A stretch of DNA of 64,000 nt from DATCBF01 sp964401995 (GTDB lineage Bacteria > Actinomycetota > Thermoleophilia > Solirubrobacterales > 70-9), in NCBI GenBank assembly GCA_964401995.1, contig CAYOAP010000005.1, forward strand, positions 124,001 to 188,000, in the 5' to 3' direction. The position numbers and the translations under genes are program-made. The notes beneath the pieces were generated by a model that made no database searches, was not told the origin of the DNA, and saw only the letters and a list, made by a program, of their open reading frames with translations. Below are positions 32,994 to 38,724 of the stretch, piece after piece. How positions within the stretch are numbered: position 1 is the stretch's first letter; each line of letters starts with the position of its first letter.

Positions 32994-33111
32994 GGGGGAG
33001 TCGGGGGCCTCTCGCGGGCGCTGACTTTTTCGCCTGGCGCGCTGTGGCTCTCGCTGAGTGGTCTGTGCGAAAAAGAGAGCGCCGCGCCCGCGAGAGGCCC
33101 CCGACTCCCCC
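32994..33111. repeat. Structured inverted-repeat element family U, copy 3 (proB-proA gap)
   Basis: The longest perfect stem in the window: 28-base arms at 32994-33021 and 33084-33111. Its core (33016-33089) matches copy 2 at 68 of 74 bases. CTTTTTCGC (33025-33033) pairs with GCGAAAAAG (33067-33075); GCTCTC (33047-33052) pairs with GAGAGC (33075-33080), a crossing arrangement. It separates two genes of one pathway. Confidence 0.93.
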
Positions 33112-33115
33112 CAGC

Positions 33116-33121
33116 TACCCT
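33116..33121 (+). promoter_or_regulatory. -10 box TACCCT, 8 nt before proA
   Basis: TANNNT-type box immediately after the family U element, with an 8-base gap to the ATG at 33130. It suggests that proA has its own leaderless transcript. Confidence 0.35.
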
Positions 33122-33129
33122 TAGCCGAC

Positions 33130-34395
33130 ATGGCGATCATCACTGCGACCGTCGCTGAGACCTGCGAAGCCGCTAAGACGGCTGCGCGGGAGCTTGCGAG
33201 CGCTCCTACCGATGCGAAGAATTTGGCGTTGGAGGCGACTGCTCGGCTGCTTGGGGAGCGGACTGGCGAGATCCTTGAGGCTAATGCTGCGGATCTGGCT
33301 GACGCGCGGGCTCAGGGGCTCACGGACGCGCTGCGGGATCGGTTGACGCTCAGCGCAGATCGGGTTGCGGCGATGGCCGATGGGGTTCGCGCTGTGGCCG
33401 GACTGCCCGATCCCGTGGGCGAGGAGCTTGAGCACAAGACCTTGGCCAGCGGGTTGGATCTGCGCAAGGTCCGGGTGCCGCTGGGCGTGGTTGCCGTCGT
33501 CTACGAGGCGCGGCCAAATGTGACGATCGACTGCGCGGCGCTGACGATCAAGAGCGGCAACGCGATCGTCTTGCGCGGGTCCAGCTATGCCGAGCGGTCC
33601 AACGCCGGGTTGGCTGCGGTCGTGCGCGAGGCGCTTGCCGAGGCCGGGCTGCCCGAGGACGCGGTGCTGTTGCTGGCCGGTGGCGGCCGCGAGGACTTGG
33701 CCGAGCTTGCCACCCAGGACGGGTTGATCGATCTTCTGATTCCGCGCGGGGGAGAGGGCCTGAAGGCGGCGCTCAAGGACGTTGCGACGGTGCCGGTCAT
33801 GTACGCGGCGGCGGGGAACTGCCACGTCTACGTGCACGCGGACGCCGACTTTGAGATGGCGCGGCGGATCGCGGTCAACGCCAAGACGCAGCGGCCCGGC
33901 GTCTGCAACGCGGCCGAGACGCTGCTGGTCGACGCGGCCGTCGCCGCGGAGTTCCTGCCGCTGGTGCTCGGTGACCTGCGCGGCGCCGGGGTCGAGCTGG
34001 TCGGCGACGAGCGGGCGCTTGAGCTTGCCGGCGGGGCTGAGATCGCTGCTGCCATCGATCAGGACTGGGACACCGAGTACCTCGACCTGAAGATGGCGGT
34101 CGCCGTCGTCGATTCGGTCGACGACGCGGTCGAGCACATCAACACCCACGGCACCGGCCACTCGGAGGCGATCGTCACCGGCTCTGAGGATGCGGCCGAG
34201 CGGTTTGCGGGCGGGGTCGACGCCGCCGCTGCCTACGTCAACGCCTCGACCCGTTTCACCGACGGCTTCGAGTACGGGATGGGCGCCGAGATCGGCAACT
34301 CGACCCAGAAGTTGCACGCCCGTGGCCCGATCGGGCTGCGCGAGCTGACTACCTTCAAGTACGTCGCCCGCGGCGACGGCCAGATACGTGAGTAA
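33130..34395 (+). CDS. proA: Glutamate-5-semialdehyde dehydrogenase
   Basis: 421 residues from the ATG at 33130 (a longer frame reads through the inverted repeat). Aldehyde dehydrogenase fold: VRVPLGVVAVVYEARPNVTI (NADP region), SGNAIVLRGSSYAERSN, and the catalytic Cys in RPGVCNAAETLLVDAAVA. INTHGTGHSEAIVTGSEDAA and NASTRFTDGFEYGMGAEIGN are family blocks. It reduces glutamyl phosphate to glutamate semialdehyde. nadD begins 8 bases before its end. Confidence 0.97.
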   Translation: MAIITATVAETCEAAKTAARELASAPTDAKNLALEATARLLGERTGEILEANAADLADARAQGLTDALRDRLTLSADRVAAMADGVRAVAGLPDPVGEELEHKTLASGLDLRKVRVPLGVVAVVYEARPNVTIDCAALTIKSGNAIVLRGSSYAERSNAGLAAVVREALAEAGLPEDAVLLLAGGGREDLAELATQDGLIDLLIPRGGEGLKAALKDVATVPVMYAAAGNCHVYVHADADFEMARRIAVNAKTQRPGVCNAAETLLVDAAVAAEFLPLVLGDLRGAGVELVGDERALELAGGAEIAAAIDQDWDTEYLDLKMAVAVVDSVDDAVEHINTHGTGHSEAIVTGSEDAAERFAGGVDAAAAYVNASTRFTDGFEYGMGAEIGNSTQKLHARGPIGLRELTTFKYVARGDGQIRE

Positions 34396-34999
34396 CGGCG
34401 AGCCGGCCGGCATCGGCGTCCTCGGCTCGGCCTTCAACCCGCCGCACCTCGGACATCTCGCGCTCGCCCAGGAGGCGCTCTGGCAGCTGGGGCTGAGCGA
34501 AGTGATCCTGGTCCCGACCGGCGAGGCGCCGCACAAGCGGATCGCCGACGACCCCGGGCGGGAGCTGCGGCTGGCGATGACGCGGCTCGCCGCCGCCGAC
34601 GACTCGCGCTTCACTGTCTCCACGCTTGAGGTCGAGCGCGAGGGGCCGTCCTACACGTATGAGACTTTGGAACTGCTTGCACGCGACAAAGGCGACTCAG
34701 AGCTGGTTTTCGTAATGGGGGCAGATGCCGCCGTCGGCCTTGAGAGCTGGCGCGAGCCGGAGCGGGTCGTCGAGCTGGCCCGGATCGGTGTTGCCCGCCG
34801 GGCCGGAGTTTCCGAGGCGGATGTCGCGGCGGTGCTGCGCAGCCTCGGCGCCGAGGGGCGGGCGACGATGCTGGAGATGCCGCAGTTCGGCGTCTCCTCC
34901 TCGGCTGTGCGCGAGCGCGCCGCCGCCGGCCGGCCGTTGCGTTATCTGGTGCCCGAGCCGGTGGCCCGGTTCATCGAAGAGAAGGGGGTGTACTCATGA
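34388..34999 (+). CDS. nadD: Nicotinate-nucleotide adenylyltransferase
   Basis: 203 residues from GTG overlapping proA by 8 bases. GVLGSAFNPPHLGHLALAQE carries the (T/H)xGH nucleotidyltransferase motif; VPTGEAPHKRIADDPGRELR, ELVFVMGADAAVGLESWREP and GVSSSAVRERAAAGRPLRYL (SSSxxR) are family blocks. It converts nicotinate mononucleotide to deamido-NAD. The order nadD-rsfS is widely conserved. Confidence 0.97.
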   Translation: MSNGEPAGIGVLGSAFNPPHLGHLALAQEALWQLGLSEVILVPTGEAPHKRIADDPGRELRLAMTRLAAADDSRFTVSTLEVEREGPSYTYETLELLARDKGDSELVFVMGADAAVGLESWREPERVVELARIGVARRAGVSEADVAAVLRSLGAEGRATMLEMPQFGVSSSAVRERAAAGRPLRYLVPEPVARFIEEKGVYS

Positions 35000-35385
35000 G
35001 TGAGATCGGATCTGAGGAGCTGGCTCGTCGTGTGGCCGCGCTGGCCGACGCCAAACAGGGCGACGAGGTTCTTGTGCTCGATATGCGCAAGCTCGTCTCC
35101 TACACCGACTTCCTCGTCATCTGCACCGCCCGCAACGAACGTCACACGCGGGCGATCGTCGAGGACGTGAAGCTGCAGGTAAAGGGCGAGCTGGGCCGGA
35201 TGCCCAGCGGCATGGAGGGGGAGGGGGCCGACGGCTGGATCGTCCTCGACTACCTCGACTGCGTGATGCACGTCTTCACCGCCGAGGAACGCGAGCGCTA
35301 CCAGCTCGAGGATCTCTGGCGCGATGCTCCTCGCCTGGAGCTGGCCCTCGAGGCGCCCGAGCCCTCCGGTGCCGCCAGCGCCTGA
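34996..35385 (+). CDS. rsfS: Ribosomal silencing factor RsfS
   Basis: 129 residues, ATGA overlap with nadD. DEVLVLDMRKLVSYTDFLVI, CTARNERHTRAIVEDVKLQV, EGADGWIVLDYLDCVMHVFT and ERERYQLEDLWRDAPRLEL are the DUF143/RsfS blocks. It binds L14 and blocks subunit joining when nutrients are low. A perfect 8-base inverted repeat (AGCGCCTG-A-CAGGCGCT, 35377-35393) spans its stop codon and could form a short terminal hairpin. Confidence 0.97.
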   Translation: MSEIGSEELARRVAALADAKQGDEVLVLDMRKLVSYTDFLVICTARNERHTRAIVEDVKLQVKGELGRMPSGMEGEGADGWIVLDYLDCVMHVFTAEERERYQLEDLWRDAPRLELALEAPEPSGAASA

Positions 35386-35393
35386 CAGGCGCT
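35377..35393 (+). terminator. Hairpin across the rsfS stop codon
   Basis: Arms AGCGCCTG and CAGGCGCT around a single base, over the TGA at 35383-35385. There is no U-tract, so a terminator role is uncertain. Confidence 0.25.
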
Positions 35394-35475
35394 CCTCGGA
35401 CGGCTCCGAACACCCGTTCGCGCTGGAAACGAATGTCACAAAATGCCGTCCGGGCGCGGCCCTACGGTGCGGCGC

Positions 35476-36180
35476 ATGGCTGGTTTCAAGCGGGTTCTCC
35501 TCGGCTACCGTCGCAGCGACGTTGATGCGGCCCTAGCCAAGCGGGACACACAGATCAAGACGCTGGAGCGGCGCGAGGCCGGTGCCGTGGCCGCGGTCGA
35601 AGCCGAGCTCTCGGGCCTCTCGGAGATGGTGATCGAGCGCGAGCGTGAGATTCGCAGCCTCGGCGAGCGCCTGCAGGAGGCCAACGAACGCCATGACCGC
35701 AACATCGCCTCGCTGGCGAAGGTGACGGCGCGGCTGGAGGAGATCCAGTCCCAGGCGCGTGGCCAGGCGACGAGGATCCGGATGAAGGCTTTGAGCGAGG
35801 CGGTCGAGGTCAGCCGCCGGGTGCAGGAGCTGTCCGAGGCAGCCGAGGCCCCGGCCGGGCCGCCGTCCAGCGGCGACATGGAGCGCGCGCTCGAAGGAAT
35901 CTTCGAAGGGCTGGTCAAGGTTGAGATCGGCCCGCTCGGCGACTTCTCCCAGCTCGTCGGCTTCGAGGACGCAGCAGGCCAGATCGGCGCCTCCGAGATC
36001 AAAGTCGAGCGCTTCTCCGAGGGTCGCGCGACCCTCTCGATGCGGCTCGACGAGCCGGTCGAGCTGCTGCGCGAGCTCGAGCAGCACTCCGCCCTCGACT
36101 TCCACGTCCGCCATACCGAGGCCGACAACCTGATCCTCGACATCGACGAGGATCAGAACCCCGGCCAGCAGGCCGCCTAG
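35476..36180 (+). CDS. DivIVA-like coiled-coil protein
   Basis: 234 residues from the ATG at 35476. The N-terminus FKRVLLGYRRSDVDAALAKR resembles the DivIVA membrane-binding signature (GYxxxxVDxxL). A long coiled coil follows (IKTLERREAGAVAAVEAELS, EMVIEREREIRSLGERLQEA, VTARLEEIQSQARGQATRIR). The C-terminal 90 residues are a distinct folded domain (EIGPLGDFSQLVGFEDAAGQ, SEIKVERFSEGRATLSMRLD, LEQHSALDFHVRHTEADNLI), strand-rich. DivIVA homologues mark curved or polar membrane in actinobacteria. The fused C-terminal domain is not one I can name. tRNA-Ala follows 42 bases later. Confidence 0.7.
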   Translation: MAGFKRVLLGYRRSDVDAALAKRDTQIKTLERREAGAVAAVEAELSGLSEMVIEREREIRSLGERLQEANERHDRNIASLAKVTARLEEIQSQARGQATRIRMKALSEAVEVSRRVQELSEAAEAPAGPPSSGDMERALEGIFEGLVKVEIGPLGDFSQLVGFEDAAGQIGASEIKVERFSEGRATLSMRLDEPVELLRELEQHSALDFHVRHTEADNLILDIDEDQNPGQQAA

Positions 36181-36222
36181 CCCCGCCCGTCCAGGGCCTC
36201 AACCTTTAAACTCAGCGGCACT

Positions 36223-36295
36223 GGGGCTGTAGCTCAGCTGGAAGAGCGTCGCGCTGGCAGCGCGAAGGTCAGGGGTTCGAGCCCCCTCAGCTCCA
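36223..36295 (+). tRNA. tRNA-Ala (anticodon GGC)
   Basis: 73 bases folding as a standard cloverleaf: acceptor GGGGCTG with CAGCTCC plus discriminator A, D arm GCTCAGCTGGAAGAGC, anticodon stem TCGCG/CGCGA with loop CTGGCAG (anticodon GGC), T arm AGGGG-TTCGAGC-CCCCT. CCA is not encoded. TTTAAA at 36205-36210 may belong to its promoter. Confidence 0.97.
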
Positions 36296-36940
36296 TCACC
36301 CGGTTGTTCGTGTATTCCAGGTTCGTTCGGTCTGTCGCATCAGGGCCGGGTAGACGATCCAATGGCGGAACGGTGCGATCAGCGCCATGTACGCCTTGCC
36401 GAAGCGACCGCGTGGCTTGACGTAGACGGCCATCTGTCCCTGGTAGCGGCCGTCGCCCTGGTCGACCCAGGCCAGGTGCATCACGCCGTGCACGGTCTGG
36501 TTCGATATCTCCGCGGCAAACTCGACATCGGTGCGGTAGAGGGGCACGAAGGGCAGGGCGGCAAAATCCAGGTCCGCCGCCGTGTCGCGCAGATCGTCTG
36601 GCAGCCGCTCGGCCAGCGAGGTTTCGTTCGTGCCCGGGATCGGCAGTTTGCCGCCGCCATCATCGCTCTCGGCTGGGGTTGAGATCCTGCCGAGGTCGAG
36701 CCATTTGCCGAGGCGATCGCGGAGACGCCAGAGGACGCGAGCTGGGAGGGAATCCGCATTGGCCGGATCGCTGGCAGCCATCAGCTCGAGCAGCGCCTGG
36801 AAGTCCTCTGCGCTGCCGTGGACGGGAAGGGCCCAGACATCCTCCACAGTGAAGTCGGACGCGATTTCGCGGATGCGCCAGGGGTGAGACTCATGTGCTG
36901 AGTTCGGGAGCCTCCTGCCGGTGCTTGATCCATACGACAT
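36296..36940 (-). CDS. DUF2867-like protein
   Basis: 214 residues from the ATG at 36940. That start is fixed by a consensus promoter (TTGACA-17-TAGCAT) 7 bases upstream. Blocks: SHPWRIREIASDFTVEDVWA, LPVHGSAEDFQALLELMAAS, LPFVPLYRTDVEFAAEISNQ, TVHGVMHLAWVDQGDGRYQG, QMAVYVKPRGRFGKAYMALI and APFRHWIVYPALMR. The pattern, including the final RHWIVYPALM, fits DUF2867, a START-like lipid-binding family often seen beside regulators. The function is unknown. It is divergent from and probably repressed by the adjacent TetR protein. The stop codon touches the tRNA 3' end. Confidence 0.75.
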   Translation of the reverse strand: MSYGSSTGRRLPNSAHESHPWRIREIASDFTVEDVWALPVHGSAEDFQALLELMAASDPANADSLPARVLWRLRDRLGKWLDLGRISTPAESDDGGGKLPIPGTNETSLAERLPDDLRDTAADLDFAALPFVPLYRTDVEFAAEISNQTVHGVMHLAWVDQGDGRYQGQMAVYVKPRGRFGKAYMALIAPFRHWIVYPALMRQTERTWNTRTTG

Positions 36941-36949
36941 CGTATGGAT
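36928..36949. promoter_or_regulatory. TetR-type operator 1
   Basis: 22-base palindrome with perfect 10-base arms ATCCATACGA and TCGTATGGAT around CA. It covers the -10/+1 region and start codon of the DUF2867 gene. Its core ATACGACATCGTAT matches operator 2 (ATACGGTGCCGTAT) in both half sites. Confidence 0.75.
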
Positions 36950-36976
36950 GCTAGGCGGATTGCTTGCGTCTGTCAA
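36948..36976 (-). promoter_or_regulatory. Consensus promoter of the DUF2867 gene
   Basis: On the minus strand TTGACA (36976-36971), 17 bases, TAGCAT (36953-36948), then 7 bases to the ATG at 36940. The match to the housekeeping consensus is near perfect and the transcript would be leaderless. Confidence 0.75.
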
Positions 36977-36992
36977 TACGGTGCCGTATAGA
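36964..36992 (+). promoter_or_regulatory. Promoter of the tetR gene
   Basis: TTGCGT (36964-36969), 17 bases, TATAGA (36987-36992), then 7 bases to the ATG at 37000. It overlaps the divergent promoter and operator 2. Confidence 0.65.
36976..36989. promoter_or_regulatory. TetR-type operator 2
   Basis: ATACGG-TG-CCGTAT, a perfect inverted repeat in the spacer and -10 edge of the tetR promoter and next to the -35 of the divergent gene. Its centre is 44 bases from operator 1, close to four helical turns. Confidence 0.7.
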
Positions 36993-36999
36993 TATGCCA

Positions 37000-37566
37000 A
37001 TGGCCAACGTCCGGACTCCACGCGGCGCATGGATCGACGCGGCGCTGCGGGCTCTGGCGGCAGGAGGGCCAGATGCCGTGCGGGTGGAGGCGCTGGCGAC
37101 GGGCCTGGGAGTGTCCAAGGGCGGCTTCTACTGGCACTTCACCGATCGCCAGGCCCTGCTCGAGGAGATGCTCGATAGCTGGGAGAAGGCCGGGACCGAG
37201 GACGTGATCGCCCGCGTCGACAGCCAGGCCGCCGACCCGCGAGCCAAGCTGCGAGAACTCTTCGAGCTGAGCCCGTCGGCCGACTTCGCCGTTGAGTTGG
37301 CGCTGCGGGACTGGTCGCGCCGCGACACTGACGTCGCCAAGCGGCTGCACCGGGTCGACAATCGGCGCATGGGGTATCTGCGCTCGCTGTTCGGGCAGTT
37401 CTGCGTGGATGCGGACGACATCGAGGCCCGCAGCATGCTGGCCTACTCGTTGCTGATCGGCAGCTACTTCATCGCAACACAGCACGGTGACAAGACCCGG
37501 TCCCAGGTGCTGACGCTCGCGGTCGATCGACTGCTCAGCGAGTCGTGGAACTCGGGGGCCGCGTGA
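37000..37566 (+). CDS. TetR-family transcriptional regulator
   Basis: 188 residues from the ATG at 37000, 7 bases after the -10 box; ATG 36994 is possible. HTH: WIDAALRALAAGGPDAVRVE, then ALATGLGVSKGGFYWHFTDR and QALLEEMLDSWEKAG. The C-terminal ligand domain is helical (ALRDWSRRDTDVAKRLHRVD, RSMLAYSLLIGSYFIATQHG). Two matching palindromes in the divergent promoter region point to autorepression and control of the DUF2867 gene. The stop overlaps the next GTG (GTGA), so the DCC-family gene is in the same operon. The inducer is unknown. Confidence 0.92.
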   Translation: MANVRTPRGAWIDAALRALAAGGPDAVRVEALATGLGVSKGGFYWHFTDRQALLEEMLDSWEKAGTEDVIARVDSQAADPRAKLRELFELSPSADFAVELALRDWSRRDTDVAKRLHRVDNRRMGYLRSLFGQFCVDADDIEARSMLAYSLLIGSYFIATQHGDKTRSQVLTLAVDRLLSESWNSGAA

Positions 37567-37934
37567 GCCGTCGAGAGCGCCCTGTCCTCGTCTACGACGG
37601 GGATTGCGCGTTCTGCAGCAGTTGTGCGCGCTTCCTGGAGAGGATCGGGCCGGATGCGGAGATCGTCGCCTGGCAGTTCACCGATCTGACTGCGCTTGGA
37701 TTGACCGAGGAGCAGGCTGCCGATGCTGTGCAGTGGGTTCAGATCGACGGCACGGTCCGCTCAGGACATGAGGCGATCGCAGCAGCGCTGAGCAGCGCTG
37801 GGCAGATCTGGGGGATCGTCGGTCGCATCGTCCTGTTGCCGGGGATCTCGTGGGTGGCGGCGAAGGTCTACCGGTTGGTCGCGGACAACCGCTATCGGTT
37901 GCCCGGAGGAACGCCTGCCTGCCGGCCTAAATAA
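37563..37934 (+). CDS. DCC/DUF393-family thiol-disulfide oxidoreductase-like protein
   Basis: 123 residues from GTG, overlapping tetR by 4 bases. VLVYDGDCAFCSSCARFLER is the DUF393 signature (YDGDCxxC). The rest follows the family: IVAWQFTDLTALGLTEEQAA, VQWVQIDGTVRSGHEAIAAA, and a C-terminal VRLLPGxxW-like helix (IVLLPGISWVAAKVYRLVAD). The family is thioredoxin-like with an unproven redox role. It shares the tetR promoter, so it is likely part of the TetR regulon. Confidence 0.88.
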   Translation: MSRRERPVLVYDGDCAFCSSCARFLERIGPDAEIVAWQFTDLTALGLTEEQAADAVQWVQIDGTVRSGHEAIAAALSSAGQIWGIVGRIVLLPGISWVAAKVYRLVADNRYRLPGGTPACRPK

Positions 37935-37984
37935 ACGGGCTTGCATCGCTCAAAGGTCGGCCGCTGTCTGCCGATGAGGCAGTG

Positions 37985-38689
37985 ATGAGCGCGAATCAGC
38001 ACGTGTTCTCGCATGGGCTGCGGGACACGCGGGAGACGTTTGATGCCTGGAACGGGAGGCTCTGGACCGTCCTGCGTGGCTGGCTCGCCCTCAGCATCGC
38101 GATCGCCCTAGCCCTGCTGGTCTCGGTCTGGTTCGTCGCCGGGCTGCTGACGCCGGACCTGACGCCTGTCCATCTCCCTGGGATCACCTCGCCTTCGGAG
38201 CCGGGCGATCTGATCCCGATCCTCGAGCGCAACGCGACCGTGCTCGCCCTGCACGCGACGGCCTGCATCGCCGGCTTCATCGCTGGCGCTTCGATGCCGA
38301 TCGCCGCCGCCCAGCGGACTGGTATCTCGCGCTGGATCCACGTCAAAGCGGGCGAGCTGGCGATCCTCTTCGTCAGCGCGGTGACCATCTTCTCCCTTGC
38401 CACCCAGTCCTTCTACCTGGGCTTCCAGGGCTCGACCCTGGCCTTCCAGTTCCACCTGACCCGGGCCGCCCTGATCCTTTCGGTCCTGCCCCACGCGATC
38501 CCCGAGCTGACGGCCCTCTTCCTCCCGCTCGCAGCCTGGCTGATCGCCAGCCGCCGCGGTGAGTGGAACCAGCTGCTGGCGGCGACCGCGATCACAGTCG
38601 CCCTGGCGATCCCCACCCTGATCGTCTCGGCGACGATCGAGGTCTACGTCTGGCCCCACATCCTGCGCGCCCTCTCGCCCGTGGCATAG
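37985..38689 (+). CDS. SpoIIM-like (DUF95) membrane protein
   Basis: 234 residues from the ATG at 37985 (GTG 37982 just before). About five membrane helices: WLALSIAIALALLVSVWFVA, LALHATACIAGFIAGASMPI, LAILFVSAVTIFSLATQSFY. The C-terminal part LPHAIPELTALFLPLAAWLI and SATIEVYVWPHIL follow the SpoIIM/DUF95 pattern (PHGxxEL... and IExxxxP). In non-sporulating bacteria the role is unknown. It is separated from the DCC-family gene by 50 bases with no obvious promoter, so it may be in the same unit. Confidence 0.7.
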   Translation: MSANQHVFSHGLRDTRETFDAWNGRLWTVLRGWLALSIAIALALLVSVWFVAGLLTPDLTPVHLPGITSPSEPGDLIPILERNATVLALHATACIAGFIAGASMPIAAAQRTGISRWIHVKAGELAILFVSAVTIFSLATQSFYLGFQGSTLAFQFHLTRAALILSVLPHAIPELTALFLPLAAWLIASRRGEWNQLLAATAITVALAIPTLIVSATIEVYVWPHILRALSPVA

Positions 38690-38708
38690 GTTCCACGCCC
38701 GCGCGACG

Positions 38709-38714
38709 TAAGAT
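38709..38714 (+). promoter_or_regulatory. -10 box TAAGAT, 10 nt before leuS
   Basis: TANNNT-type box with a 10-base gap to the ATG at 38725; suggests a leaderless leuS mRNA. No T-box leader is present. Confidence 0.4.
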
Positions 38715-38724
38715 CGCCGCTCTC

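Noticed and set aside
22175..33111. Reading the family U elements as ordinary Rho-independent terminators
   Set aside because: No U-tract follows the outer stems, the interior is conserved and has crossing pairs, and two copies separate genes normally expressed together.
36296..38689. Genomic island next to tRNA-Ala
   Set aside because: No integrase, no direct repeat of the tRNA 3' end and normal GC content; only a small regulatory block.
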